This document shows positions 35,357 to 44,368 of a stretch of 64,000 nucleotides of DNA, one piece after another. The DNA is from Bradyrhizobium archetypum (lineage in GTDB: Bacteria; Pseudomonadota; Alphaproteobacteria; Rhizobiales; Xanthobacteraceae): assembly GCF_013114835.1 (NCBI RefSeq), contig NZ_JAAVLW010000012.1, forward strand, positions 79,733 through 143,732, given 5' to 3'. Made by a program: the position numbers and the translations under genes. The notes beneath the pieces were generated by a model that saw only the letters and a program-made list of their open reading frames with translations, did no database searches and was not told the DNA's origin. Numbering within the stretch: position 1 is the first letter of the stretch; each line of letters opens with the position of its first letter.

Positions 35357-37015
35357 ATGACCTATTTTGATCTTGGGCCATACAGCCGCAAAATCACCAC
35401 GTCGTCACCGGAGGCCCAGATTTGGTTCGACCGGGGCCTCAATTGGCTGTTCGGATTCAACCACAGCGAAGCGATCAAGTGCTTTCAGAAGGCGCTGGGG
35501 CACGATCCCGAATGCGCCATGGCGCACTGGGGCATCAGCTATGCCTCGGGTCCCAACTACAATTTGCCCTGGGTTCGCTACGACCCGCTGGGACGGCAAA
35601 TGGCGCTGTCGGCATCTTACGACGCCATGCAGGCAGCGCTTGCGCATGCCGGAAAGGCAAGCCCGGTCGAGCAAGCGATGATCCAGGCTTTGACCGCGCG
35701 CTATCCGCAGCGCGAAGCGGTCGAGGACATGTCGCCCTGGGACAAGGCCTACACCGACGAGATGCGCAACATCTTCGTGGCGTTTCCCGATGATCTCGAA
35801 GTGCGGGCAGTGTTTGCGGAGTCGCTGATGAACGAGACGCCGTGGCAGATGTGGGATCTGCCTTCCGGCAAACCGGCCGAGGGTGCGGGCACCGAGGAAT
35901 GCAGGGCACTGCTGGAATATGCGCTCGAACAAATTCCGGCGGCATGGGATCACCCGGGGCTGCTGCATCTCTATGTCCATCTGATGGAGATGTCGCCTTT
36001 CCCGCAGCGGGCACTGCGGGCCGGCGATCGGCTGCGCGAGATCGTCCCGGACTCCGGTCACCTCATCCACATGTCGACGCATCTCGATGTGCTGTGCGGA
36101 CACTACAGGGACGTCCTTGTCTACAATCAGAAGGCTCTCGCGACCGACCGCAAATTCCTCGCCTATTCCGACGATCCCGGCGTCTATCTCGTCTACGTCA
36201 TTCATAACTTCCACTTCGCGATCTACGGCGCCATGTTCCTTGGCCAGTACACGCCCGCGATCGCATTGGCCGAGGAACTGATCGCGACGATCCCTGAGGC
36301 GGTGCTGCGCATTCAATCGCCGCCGATGGCGGACTTTCTCGAGGGCTATCTGACGATGAAGCAGCACGTGCTCGTACGCTTCGGCAAATGGCACGAAATC
36401 ATTGCTCAGGAACTGCCAAAGGATCGCGAGCTCTATTGCTCGAACGTCGCGATGATTCACTACGCCAAGGCGGTCGCGCATTCGGCGCTCGGCAATATCG
36501 CCGAGGCGGAGATCGAGAAAGTCCTGTTCATGGCTGCGAAGATGCAAGTGCCCGAGAGCCGCCGCGTCCACAACAACAGGATCGTCAATCTGCTTGATGT
36601 CGCAGAAGCGATGCTGGATGGAGAGCTGGAGTACCGCAAAGGCCATCACGACGCGGCGTTCGCGCATTTGCGCAAGTCGGTCGAGCTCAGCGACAGCCTG
36701 CCCTATGACGAGCCGTGGGGATGGATGCAGCCGACCCGCCACGCGCTCGGCGCGCTGCTCCTCGAACAGGGACGCATCGAGGAAGCCGAGGCGGTATACC
36801 GCTCCGATCTCGGACTTGATGGCAAACTGAGCCGCGCCTGCCAGCATCCCGATAATCTCTGGTCACTGCACGGGCTGCATGAATGCCTGGTCCGTCGCGG
36901 AGAGAAGGTCGAGGCTACCCTGATCAGGCAACGGCTTGAGCTGGCGCAGGCGCGGGCGGAGATTCCGATCAAGGCATCCTGCTTCTGCCGCCGGATGGAC
37001 ATGGCGGCCGCGTAG
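35357..37015 (+). CDS. Tetratricopeptide-repeat protein
   Basis: A 552-residue protein with TPR-like helical pairs along its length (for example WFDRGLNWLFGFNHSEAIKC then FQKALGHDPECAMAHWG near the N-terminus). Several conserved histidines stand out (HPGLLHLYVHLMEM, SGHLIHMSTHLDVLCGHY). No signal peptide or membrane segment. The ATG at 35357 has AGGGAGA and AGGGG upstream. It is a recurrent TPR family in Bradyrhizobium; its partner is unknown. It may work with the following reductase and Rieske genes, but the gaps (207 and 132 bases) leave this open. Confidence 0.8.
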   Translation: MTYFDLGPYSRKITTSSPEAQIWFDRGLNWLFGFNHSEAIKCFQKALGHDPECAMAHWGISYASGPNYNLPWVRYDPLGRQMALSASYDAMQAALAHAGKASPVEQAMIQALTARYPQREAVEDMSPWDKAYTDEMRNIFVAFPDDLEVRAVFAESLMNETPWQMWDLPSGKPAEGAGTEECRALLEYALEQIPAAWDHPGLLHLYVHLMEMSPFPQRALRAGDRLREIVPDSGHLIHMSTHLDVLCGHYRDVLVYNQKALATDRKFLAYSDDPGVYLVYVIHNFHFAIYGAMFLGQYTPAIALAEELIATIPEAVLRIQSPPMADFLEGYLTMKQHVLVRFGKWHEIIAQELPKDRELYCSNVAMIHYAKAVAHSALGNIAEAEIEKVLFMAAKMQVPESRRVHNNRIVNLLDVAEAMLDGELEYRKGHHDAAFAHLRKSVELSDSLPYDEPWGWMQPTRHALGALLLEQGRIEEAEAVYRSDLGLDGKLSRACQHPDNLWSLHGLHECLVRRGEKVEATLIRQRLELAQARAEIPIKASCFCRRMDMAAA

Positions 37016-37222
37016 GCATTTCGCGGCGCCAGTTGGGTTTGGTATTGCCGAATCCAATCAGCCGCGGTCGCGTCGGTTGTCAGCAGTAGAGCGAAGATCG
37101 CGCCGCGCTCTCGTCACGTTGCTTTGACCCCAACCGGACGTTGCGCGCCCAGCCGGCAACTGTGATATCCTCCATCAAACGCCATGGGGCGGTAGCTCTC
37201 CCCGGGTTTCGAGGAGGACGTC

Positions 37223-38392
37223 GTGAAGCGGGAGTTCGACCTCATCGTCTATGGCGCGACGGGTTATACCGGCCGTCTCATCGCCGAATATCTGGCGACG
37301 TCCTATCGCGGTGACGACGCTCCGGCGTGGGCGATCGCGGGACGCTCGACCGACAAGCTCCAGAAGGTGCGCGCCGACATCGGCGCACCGGACGATTTGC
37401 CGTTGATCAAGGCGGATGCCGACGAACGGGCCAGCCTGCGTTCGATGTGCGAGCGTGCGGCCGTGATCATCACGACTGTCGGGCCCTATCAGCTCCACGG
37501 TCCCGGACTGGTGGCGGCCTGCGCAGCCACGGGAACGGCCTATGTTGATCTCTGCGGCGAACCGGCTTGGATGCGGCGCATGATCGACGCCCATCACGAA
37601 GAGGCGAAACGGACCGGCGCGCGCATCGTCTTCTCCTGCGGCTTCGATTCGATCCCGTTCGACCTCGGCGTGCTCACGCTGCAGGAGAAGGCGCGCGAGA
37701 AATTCGGACGCCCGGCGCAGCGGGTCAAAGCCCGCCTGCGCAAGGTGAAAGGCGGCATGTCTGGCGGCACTGCGGCGAGCGCCCAGGCGACGTTGGCCGC
37801 CGCCGCGCGCGACCCGGCCCTGATCGGGTTGCTGACCGACCCCTTCGCATTGACACCGGGGTTCACCGGGCCGTCTCAGCCGTCGGGCCTCATCCCCGAA
37901 TATGACCGGCACATGAACGCGTGGCTCGTGCCGTTCCCCATGGCGCCGGTCAACACCAAGAACGTGCACCGCACGAATTTCCTGTTGGGTCATCCCTACG
38001 GCAGGGATTTCGTCTACGACGAGATGATGGTCGCGCCGGGATTGGGGGAAATCGCCGGCGTGACGACGGAGACATTCGCCACGGTGTTCTCCTTGTTCAG
38101 GACTGGCGGTCTCAAACCCGGCGCAGGCCCGACCCGGGAAGAGCGCGAGAAGGGCTTCTACGATATCCTCTTCCTGGGCGAGCTGCCGGATGGCGGACGG
38201 GTCGAGACGGTCGTCAGGGGCGACCGCGATCCGGGTTACGGCTCGACCAGCAAGATGATCGCCGAGAGCGCTCTGTGCGTCGTGCGCGACGTGCAGGGCG
38301 AGGGCGGCATCTGGACGCCGGGCGCGCTGATGGGCCCGGGGTTGCGTAAGCGTCTGACGGAGCGCGCCGGCCTCACCTTCAGCGCGCGTTGA
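37223..38392 (+). CDS. Saccharopine dehydrogenase-like / trans-acting enoyl reductase family protein
   Basis: A 389-residue NAD(P)-binding oxidoreductase. The Rossmann start is FDLIVYGATGYTGRLIAEYL with WAIAGRSTDKL following; TVGPYQLHGPGLVAACAATG and GTAYVDLCGE continue the family pattern. Relatives include saccharopine reductase-like proteins and the mycobacterial trans-acting enoyl reductase Rv2953. The GTG at 37223 has GAGGAGGA four bases upstream. The real substrate is unknown; a lipid or polyketide role is only suggested by family. Confidence 0.83.
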   Translation: MKREFDLIVYGATGYTGRLIAEYLATSYRGDDAPAWAIAGRSTDKLQKVRADIGAPDDLPLIKADADERASLRSMCERAAVIITTVGPYQLHGPGLVAACAATGTAYVDLCGEPAWMRRMIDAHHEEAKRTGARIVFSCGFDSIPFDLGVLTLQEKAREKFGRPAQRVKARLRKVKGGMSGGTAASAQATLAAAARDPALIGLLTDPFALTPGFTGPSQPSGLIPEYDRHMNAWLVPFPMAPVNTKNVHRTNFLLGHPYGRDFVYDEMMVAPGLGEIAGVTTETFATVFSLFRTGGLKPGAGPTREEREKGFYDILFLGELPDGGRVETVVRGDRDPGYGSTSKMIAESALCVVRDVQGEGGIWTPGALMGPGLRKRLTERAGLTFSAR

Positions 38393-38524
38393 GGTAACGC
38401 GTGATCCAGTGCGGTGGTTTTTCGCGAGTCCCAACATCACCGCATCCTCTCGCCTTTGCGCGAGAGGATGCCTATGTTGCGGAGTACCTGCAGCGCCCCC
38501 AACGCGACAATGGGAGGTATGCCC

Positions 38525-40306
38525 ATGGACGCGCCGAGCAAGGAATTTGCGCTGGCGGGCAGCCTTGAGGAGCTGAAGCTCAACGGGCGGCTCGTTGTGC
38601 ACGGTGACCATCGTCCGATCCTCGTCATCTACGACCGCGGACGCATATTCGCTCTCGACAATCGGTGCCCGCACATGGGCTTTCCGCTCGAGCGCGGCAG
38701 CGTCGAGGACGGCATCCTGACCTGTCACTGGCACCACGCGCGCTTCAATCTCGAAAGCGGCTGCACCTTCGACCTGTGGGCGGACGACGTGCCGATCTGT
38801 CCGGTCGAGGTGCGCAATGGTGACGTCTGGGTGAAGACCACCTTCATGCATGCCGATCTCGCTGCGCACTGGCATCAGCGGCTTGCGAACGGCCTCGCCC
38901 ACAATCTTGGTCTCGTCATTGCCAAGGCCATACATGGTCAGCTCGCGGCGGGCGTACCGCAGACCGAAATCGTGCGGGAGGTGGCGCTGTTCGGGGCGCA
39001 AAATCGCGACGGCTGGGGCGTCGGTCTTACGATCCTTACGGCACTCGCCAATATCCTGCCTTTGCTGCCGGAGGAGGAAGCCTATCTCGCTCTATTCCAC
39101 GGCGCGCGCCGCGTGGCGGCCGACTGCGACGGCGAGGTGCCGCGGCGGGAACGCTCGCCGCTTGGAAGCCGGCCGGATCCGACCGCGCTCAAGCGCTGGC
39201 TGCGGCGTTGGACAAACGTGCGCCATCGCGAGGCGGCCGAGCGCACCCTGCTCACGGCGATTGCGGCCGGCCTCTCCCCGGCCGAACTCGCTGATGTTCT
39301 GTTCACCGCCGAGACCGAGCGGGCTTTCGCCGACACCGGACACTCGCTCGACTTCATCAACAAGGTGTTCGAGTGCCTCGACCTGATCGGCTGGCAACAC
39401 GCGTCGGCTCTGCTGCCGACTATCGTCGGTCAGATGGTAGCGGCCCGTGGCGCCGAGGAATCGACTGCCTGGCGCCAGCCCGTCGACCTCGTTGCGTTAT
39501 GTGAAGAATCAACCAGCGAACTCGCGGAGCTGTTCGCTGCCGGACGCGGCTCGCGTAACTGGTCGGGCTACGCCGCACTGGCTCACGAGCTGCTCGGTGA
39601 CGATCCGGTCAGGATCGTTGACGCGCTCAAGGTGGCGATCCGCGGCGGTGCCGCCCCTGCCGACCTTGGCCAATCCCTCGCCTACGCGGCCGCGGTCCGG
39701 GTGGCGCGCTTCGGCAATGCCAACGAGCACGCCGACTGGGAGACGGCGCATCACGTCTTCACCTACGCCAACGCGGTCCACCAGATGCTGACGCGCATCG
39801 GGACTGCCAACATCGATACTCACGTCACGGCCGTGCGCGGCGTATTGCACGGAGCGATGGCGCTCTACCTTGCTCGCTATCTCAATGTGCCGCCGGCGCG
39901 CATCCCGGGCGACAGCGGCGAGCAGCTCGATGAGCTGCCTGCGGATCCAGAGACGATCAGCACCGCCTTGCTCGATGCCTTCGACCGACAGAGACAGGTC
40001 GATCTAGCCGCACGCCTGGTGGCACGGCATCTCACGCTCGGCCATTCGCCGCAGGCGCTGATCGCTACGCTCGCGCATGCGGTGCTGCGAGAAGATGCAG
40101 GGTTCCATGCGTATCAGATGCTAGAGGCGGGAGTCCGGCAGTTCGGCGCGTGGGGCGACACGGACGAGGGCCGACACATCCTCATTGCTGTTGCCCGCTA
40201 TCTGGCGGCGCATTCACCGACGGAGCGCGCCTCACTGCAGACAGCCGACATCGCCCGCCGCTTAATGCGGGGTGGTGAGCTGCATCAAGAGGCTGGATCA
40301 TCCTGA
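38525..40306 (+). CDS. Rieske [2Fe-2S] protein with large helical C-terminal domain
   Basis: A 593-residue protein. Residues 1-110 form a Rieske domain of the dioxygenase-ferredoxin type with ligands Cys48, His50, Cys67 and His70 (CPHMG, CHWHH). The remaining 480 residues are mostly helical, without a match I know (LFTAETERAFADTGHSLDFI, YANAVHQMLTRIGTANIDTH), contain several His and Glu, and lack a mononuclear-iron motif I can recognise. The ATG at 38525 is eight bases from GGAGG; the ATG at 38519 is too close. It follows the reductase, which could supply electrons. Confidence 0.82.
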   Translation: MDAPSKEFALAGSLEELKLNGRLVVHGDHRPILVIYDRGRIFALDNRCPHMGFPLERGSVEDGILTCHWHHARFNLESGCTFDLWADDVPICPVEVRNGDVWVKTTFMHADLAAHWHQRLANGLAHNLGLVIAKAIHGQLAAGVPQTEIVREVALFGAQNRDGWGVGLTILTALANILPLLPEEEAYLALFHGARRVAADCDGEVPRRERSPLGSRPDPTALKRWLRRWTNVRHREAAERTLLTAIAAGLSPAELADVLFTAETERAFADTGHSLDFINKVFECLDLIGWQHASALLPTIVGQMVAARGAEESTAWRQPVDLVALCEESTSELAELFAAGRGSRNWSGYAALAHELLGDDPVRIVDALKVAIRGGAAPADLGQSLAYAAAVRVARFGNANEHADWETAHHVFTYANAVHQMLTRIGTANIDTHVTAVRGVLHGAMALYLARYLNVPPARIPGDSGEQLDELPADPETISTALLDAFDRQRQVDLAARLVARHLTLGHSPQALIATLAHAVLREDAGFHAYQMLEAGVRQFGAWGDTDEGRHILIAVARYLAAHSPTERASLQTADIARRLMRGGELHQEAGSS

Positions 40307-40321
40307 GGTTCCACGCTGAGG

Positions 40322-40426
40322 GCGAGGCGACGAAGCAGTCCAGGCGTTGGCAAGCGGAGAAGTGGATTGCTTCGCGGAGCCTGTCATCGGGCACGCATTC
40401 GCGCGACCCGGTGTCGCGCAATGACG
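40322..40426. repeat. Dispersed inverted-repeat element, diverged
   Basis: GAAGCAGTCCAG and GTGGATTGCTTCGCGGAGCC, GTCATCGGGC and CGCGCAATGACG match the composite element at 18606-18722. It fills the gap between the Rieske gene and the molybdopterin gene fragment, and so marks the left edge of the putative insertion. Confidence 0.65.
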
Positions 40427-40435
40427 CCGGGGCGA

Positions 40436-40764
40436 CTAACTGCCGCTGAACGAATTATACCCCTGGTCTTCCCAGAAGCCGCCCTTGTAGTCGTTGGTGA
40501 CTTCCATCGAGATCACGTATTTTGGATTCTTGAAGCCGAGCTTGGTCGGCACTCTGATCTTCATCGGGAATCCACAGGCGCGCGGCAGGATCTCGTCGCC
40601 GAACTTGAACGTCATCTGGGTCTGCGCATGCAGCGCGGTCGGCATGTCGAGCGGCGAGTTGTAGCCGTCCTTGTCAGCACACTGGAACCAGACATATTTG
40701 GCGCGCGTATCGGCGCCGATCAGTTTCAGGAAATCGCGCAGCGGCGTGCCGGTCCAGCTTCCGA
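40436..40764 (-). pseudogene. 3'-end fragment of the molybdopterin oxidoreductase gene (duplicate)
   Basis: These 329 bases match 46538-46866 with only three differences, from the stop codon inward. The fragment encodes the last 109 or so residues of the enzyme (SWTGTPLRDFLKLIGADTRA to the C-terminus), with one Tyr to Cys change. It lacks the Cys-containing HICVEGW motif that ligates molybdenum, the TAT signal and the N-terminal half, so it cannot be functional. It forms a direct repeat with the intact gene, bracketing a 5.8-kb segment. Confidence 0.93.
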
Positions 40765-40945
40765 CGGCGATAGCGGCGCTGACGATCTCATTCGGCATCG
40801 GGCAGACGCTGGGCCCGATCGTGGTCGGCGCGATTACGGACGCGGTGGGCAGCCTGTCGTTCGCGCTGAACGTCTCGGCCGCGATGCTGGCGCGCTGGGT
40901 GCGGGACGGTCGGCGTTTCAGAAAAAGGTGGTGTGGAAATCATAG
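40761..40945 (+). pseudogene. C-terminal fragment of a YbfB-type MFS transporter, frameshifted
   Basis: About 185 bases align with the end of the MFS gene at 35062-35234. The first roughly 135 bases differ at eight positions; then a two-base gain (GGCGCGCTGGG against GGCGCTGGG) shifts the frame before the stop. It is joined head-on to the molybdopterin gene fragment at CTTCCGA. The greater divergence than the neighbouring duplicate suggests it comes from another strain's or paralogous copy. Confidence 0.88.
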
Positions 40946-40981
40946 AAGGAGAGCCTTGGATCCGATCCGGACGCTCCCAGC

Positions 40982-42172
40982 TTACGCCACTTCAGATAGC
41001 AGCTCCGTAGCGGCTTTTTCGACATCATACTCGAAGATCCACCGTCCCGCCGACCTCCAGCTTGCCAGTTGCTGCTCTCTCTGTGAGGTATTTCCATCTT
41101 TGGAGTGAAAGAACCTGCCCGCTTCGCGTGAGGCGGCCTGCACCCGGCTCGTGTGGGCGAGTCGCAGCCGTTCATAGGCCTTCAGCCGTTCTGGAATTTG
41201 AGCCGGGCCGATATTCTCCAGCAAGACGGCAAGGGCAAAGCCATCTTCGATCGCCTGTCCAGCGCCTTGTCCAAAGTGCGGGAGCATCGGATGGGCGGCA
41301 TCGCCAAGCAGCGTCCTTCGAGCGGTTGACCAGTAAGGGAACGGAGCCCGATCATAGATGCCCCAAAGAAATGCTTTGTCGAGCGCGCCGATCATCTGCA
41401 AGACGGGAGCGTCCCAGCCCGCATACTCCGCAGCCAGCTTCCCAAGGTTACCGGGCGCCGACCAGGATTCTACGGCATCCCGATCTGCAGGCACAAACGC
41501 TACGATGTTGATGAGGCGACCCCGCGAGATCGGGTAGCAGATGACACTTCGACCTGACCCGATCCACATCTTCAATGAATGGAGATCGCTCGCCCACGGC
41601 AGCCGTTCGGCCGGGACTACTCCGCGGTAGGCCATGGTGCATCCGCTCCTTGGCTGTGCATTGACGCCGATCTCGCGTTGGCTGAGGGAGTGGATACCAT
41701 CGGCTCCAATGAACAAGTCTGCCTCGGCGGAGGCCCCGTTCGCGAGACTCAGTCGCACCCCCTCGCCCGTCTCGTCTACCTTGACGCATCGACAACCCAA
41801 ATGGAGAGTCCCCGGCGGTTGCGCCTCTACCAGGAGGTTGAGAAATTCAGCCCTGTGGACGGAGTAACTGTCCACTTCGCCGGAATGCGGTGGTCTTGCG
41901 GACGGCGGGGATGTTGCGATGGGTGCTCCACGAGATGTGAACAGCGTGAGACCTAAATTAACGGAACCGATATTCTTGATTCTGTCGGCCAGTCCGATCC
42001 TTTTGAGCAAGCGTACGGCATTGCGGCCTAGCGTTAGCCCGGCTCCAATTTCCCGGAACGAAGGCGCCTGTTCAAAGACGGTCACGTTCAAGCCCCGAGC
42101 CCGCAACGCCAGGGCGGCCGTCAATCCACCTATTCCGGCGCCGGCGATAGCAACTTCAAGCGTGCGGCTCAT
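40982..42172 (-). CDS. FAD-dependent monooxygenase, salicylate/3-hydroxybenzoate hydroxylase-like
   Basis: A 396-residue class A flavoprotein aromatic hydroxylase. It has the FAD motif VAIAGAGIGGLTAALALRAR, the DG motif GADGIHSLSQREI and the second FAD motif GDAAHPMLPHFGQGAGQAIE. These enzymes hydroxylate phenolic acids with NADH and O2. The adjacent ABC substrate-binding gene (same strand) may import an aromatic substrate. It lies in the segment bracketed by direct repeats; its base composition is lower in GC than the flanks. Confidence 0.9.
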   Translation of the reverse strand: MSRTLEVAIAGAGIGGLTAALALRARGLNVTVFEQAPSFREIGAGLTLGRNAVRLLKRIGLADRIKNIGSVNLGLTLFTSRGAPIATSPPSARPPHSGEVDSYSVHRAEFLNLLVEAQPPGTLHLGCRCVKVDETGEGVRLSLANGASAEADLFIGADGIHSLSQREIGVNAQPRSGCTMAYRGVVPAERLPWASDLHSLKMWIGSGRSVICYPISRGRLINIVAFVPADRDAVESWSAPGNLGKLAAEYAGWDAPVLQMIGALDKAFLWGIYDRAPFPYWSTARRTLLGDAAHPMLPHFGQGAGQAIEDGFALAVLLENIGPAQIPERLKAYERLRLAHTSRVQAASREAGRFFHSKDGNTSQREQQLASWRSAGRWIFEYDVEKAATELLSEVA

Positions 42173-42284
42173 AGCACAGCTCGAGCGGCGGGATATGGTG
42201 AGCGCTGAGTGACCGAGTGGTCTCTGCGTCCAGAGAAACGCTCTGCGTCATGAATAGAATGATCCCGCATTCCAGCTTGGATTG

Positions 42285-42986
42285 TCAGGGCGGGAGGATT
42301 GCTCTGGCCTCCTCGGCCCGATCGGAAGGTACATTTCCATTGGCCCGTACGAATAGAAAACGGGATGTCACCGGAATTTGTGCGTGCGCACTGCCATCTT
42401 GGCCAATGACGATTAGTCCCGCGCCGCCGTTGGCTACTGTCAAAATGATAGGCTCCCCACCCCATGTCTTGATTGGCTCCATTCCGGTGATAAGAAATTC
42501 ACCGATCGGCTGGTCAAAATATTGAAGCCTCAGTTGCAGAGCGACCTCTGCTGCCGGCAATTCAAAACCAAGCTGCTGAGCGCGGCCATAAATCTCCGTT
42601 AGCGCCGCCGTATCGGTCTGAAAACCTAGTTCGACTGCCGTCACTGCAACCAGATCTACATTGCGTTTCGCAGTGCTAATGAAAAAGGCCGGTCGGGCGA
42701 TGACTTCCCCAGCCAAGCTTCCGATGCTGCAACCTGCAGCATCCAGCGCGTTGGTAAGGGCGAACGCACTTGCAAACGTCCCAACTGTAATCGTCTTCCA
42801 TACCGGAACATTCACGGCGGATCTAATTGGAGTTTGTCGCGTATTTGCTGACGGAATTTTCTTGAGCGTGAGTTGGTTCTGCAAGACGTCTCGCGCCGTG
42901 CACTGAGCTCTGGCTTCGCTCGCGAAGAGAAAGGTGTAGGGGATGGAGAGCGCCGCAACAACGAGTGAGCACACCCGTTTCGCCAT
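42285..42986 (-). CDS. Secreted protein of unknown function
   Basis: A 233-residue protein not recognised. A signal peptide (MAKRVCSLVVAALSIPYTFL, ending SEARAQ) is followed by a Cys (QCTARDVL), a region with one more Cys (DAAGCSIGSLAGEVIARP), a helical part and a beta-rich end (PIILTVANGGAGLIVIGQDG). ATG at 42986 is taken because the signal peptide begins there; an ATG at 43037 with AGG just upstream would overlap less of the next gene than the ATG at 43094. It overlaps no functional motif and sits between the monooxygenase and the ABC protein on the same strand. Confidence 0.6.
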   Translation of the reverse strand: MAKRVCSLVVAALSIPYTFLFASEARAQCTARDVLQNQLTLKKIPSANTRQTPIRSAVNVPVWKTITVGTFASAFALTNALDAAGCSIGSLAGEVIARPAFFISTAKRNVDLVAVTAVELGFQTDTAALTEIYGRAQQLGFELPAAEVALQLRLQYFDQPIGEFLITGMEPIKTWGGEPIILTVANGGAGLIVIGQDGSAHAQIPVTSRFLFVRANGNVPSDRAEEARAILPP

Positions 42987-43045
42987 GCGCCGCCCGGCCC
43001 CGGCCTTCCGGCCGTTTCCCTCAACCTTAAAAATCATCCTATGCC

Positions 43046-44260
43046 TCAATCGCTGGAAGTAGAAACGCTGACGATATCGCCGAAGTACACCCATTGGGTG
43101 CCGTCAAAACGCGCCATTCGCGCCTGACGCCACGGAATGCGGTCGTTGGGCGAGATATTCACCTTCACGCCGGGCAGGAACATTGGAAGCTGAAGGTCGC
43201 GAACGTTGGTTGCCTGCTTGAGCAAATTCTCGCGCGAGAGGTCGTCACCGCAGTTCTTAAGCACCTCCACCATCATTTGCGCCGTTGAATAGGCGAGGAT
43301 CGCCCCCGGGTCGTCATTCGTCTCCCCGGGCATCCATTGCTTCAGGAAGGCAAGGTAATCCTTCACGTCCGGGTCATCGGCCCATGTGGGATCGTCGAGC
43401 GACTTGACCCAGCGTGCTGTCACTGCGCCCCGAGATGCCTCAAGGCCTGCGGGCCGAAGCACAGTCGGAATGTCGCTGACGCCCGAAAGCAGGATATGTT
43501 CGACCTTCCAGCCGAGTTCGTGGGCTTTTCGGATCGATTGCGCCGCAAATTTTGGCGACGATGCATGGAACAGCGTGTCAGCGCCTGACGCCTTGAGTGC
43601 CACAACCTGCGAGTCGACTGTCGGGTCTACCACGTCATAGGCTGCTTCCCCGACGATCATGGTTGGAGCCTTGGCTCCGAGAGCCGTCCGAAACGCACTG
43701 AGATTGCCTTTGCCCAGATCGTCGTTCTGATAGAGCACGGCAACCTTTGCGTTGGGCTTCGAATTCAATAGATAGTCGGCATAAAATTTCGTCTCGATGG
43801 CCTGCGACATGAAAAATGTGGTGGTCCATGGCAGGTTGTCGGGATCATGAAGTTTTGGCGAGCTGGCCAGGATCAGGATTTGTGGGACCTTGTTGGCGTT
43901 GAGATATTTGGCGATTGCGAGGTTTGTCGGCGTGCCGGTCGATCCCACGATCGCAAGCACGCCATTGTCCTCGACCAGCTTCCGTGTTTGCTCGACGGTC
44001 TTTGGCGGCGAGAAGGCGTCGTCGAGCGAAATCAATGTGACCTTGCGGCCAGTGATCCCCCCAGCTTCATTGATTTTCCTGAGATAAGCCGCCTCGACAC
44101 GGCCAAAGATGGCCAGCGCCGAGAGCGGGCCCCTATAGGGTACCGTCTGCCCGATCCTGATTTCGGTATCTGTCACCCCCGGGCCATAGCTTTTTTGCGG
44201 AAATGCCTGCGAATGGAGTGTTGCGGCCAATAAGCCCGCAAGAACCAGAGAACGTTTCAT
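43046..44260 (-). CDS. ABC transporter substrate-binding protein (branched-chain amino acid/aromatic type)
   Basis: A 404-residue periplasmic binding protein of the Leu/Ile/Val-binding fold (Peripla_BP_6). A signal peptide (1-20) is followed by GVTDTEIRIGQTVPYRGPLS, LISLDDAFSPPKTVEQTRKL and VGSTGTPTNLAIAKYLN. Solitary proteins of this group often bind aromatic acids or amides. No permease or ATPase gene is near, so it must borrow them. It is divergent from the winged-helix regulator, which may control it. Confidence 0.9.
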   Translation of the reverse strand: MKRSLVLAGLLAATLHSQAFPQKSYGPGVTDTEIRIGQTVPYRGPLSALAIFGRVEAAYLRKINEAGGITGRKVTLISLDDAFSPPKTVEQTRKLVEDNGVLAIVGSTGTPTNLAIAKYLNANKVPQILILASSPKLHDPDNLPWTTTFFMSQAIETKFYADYLLNSKPNAKVAVLYQNDDLGKGNLSAFRTALGAKAPTMIVGEAAYDVVDPTVDSQVVALKASGADTLFHASSPKFAAQSIRKAHELGWKVEHILLSGVSDIPTVLRPAGLEASRGAVTARWVKSLDDPTWADDPDVKDYLAFLKQWMPGETNDDPGAILAYSTAQMMVEVLKNCGDDLSRENLLKQATNVRDLQLPMFLPGVKVNISPNDRIPWRQARMARFDGTQWVYFGDIVSVSTSSD

Positions 44261-44314
44261 GGACGTCAGGCTCCATGCTTTTGATCCGCCCGCTCATAAT
44301 GCGGTATAAGTAGC

Positions 44315-44352
44315 GCCAAGTCCCGAAACACAGACGAAATTTTCCGAAACCG
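44315..44352. promoter_or_regulatory. Direct repeat CCGAAAC in the divergent promoter
   Basis: CCGAAAC occurs at about 44324 and 44345 (21 bases apart), with related CGAAATT between. It lies in the 108-base gap between the substrate-binding protein and the winged-helix regulator. OmpR-type winged helices usually bind direct repeats, so it is a candidate operator. Confidence 0.3.
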
Positions 44353-44368
44353 CCCGGGGACGACTTTG

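Noticed and set aside
37175..39001. 608-codon minus-strand open frame
   Set aside because: It spans antisense to the reductase and the Rieske gene and the gap between them; both of those have motifs and ribosome sites, and this frame has neither.
40367..41108. Plus-strand open frames (145 and 192 codons) as a new gene
   Set aside because: They are chimeras of antisense molybdoenzyme fragment and frameshifted MFS fragment sequence, with no coherent domain or ribosome site.
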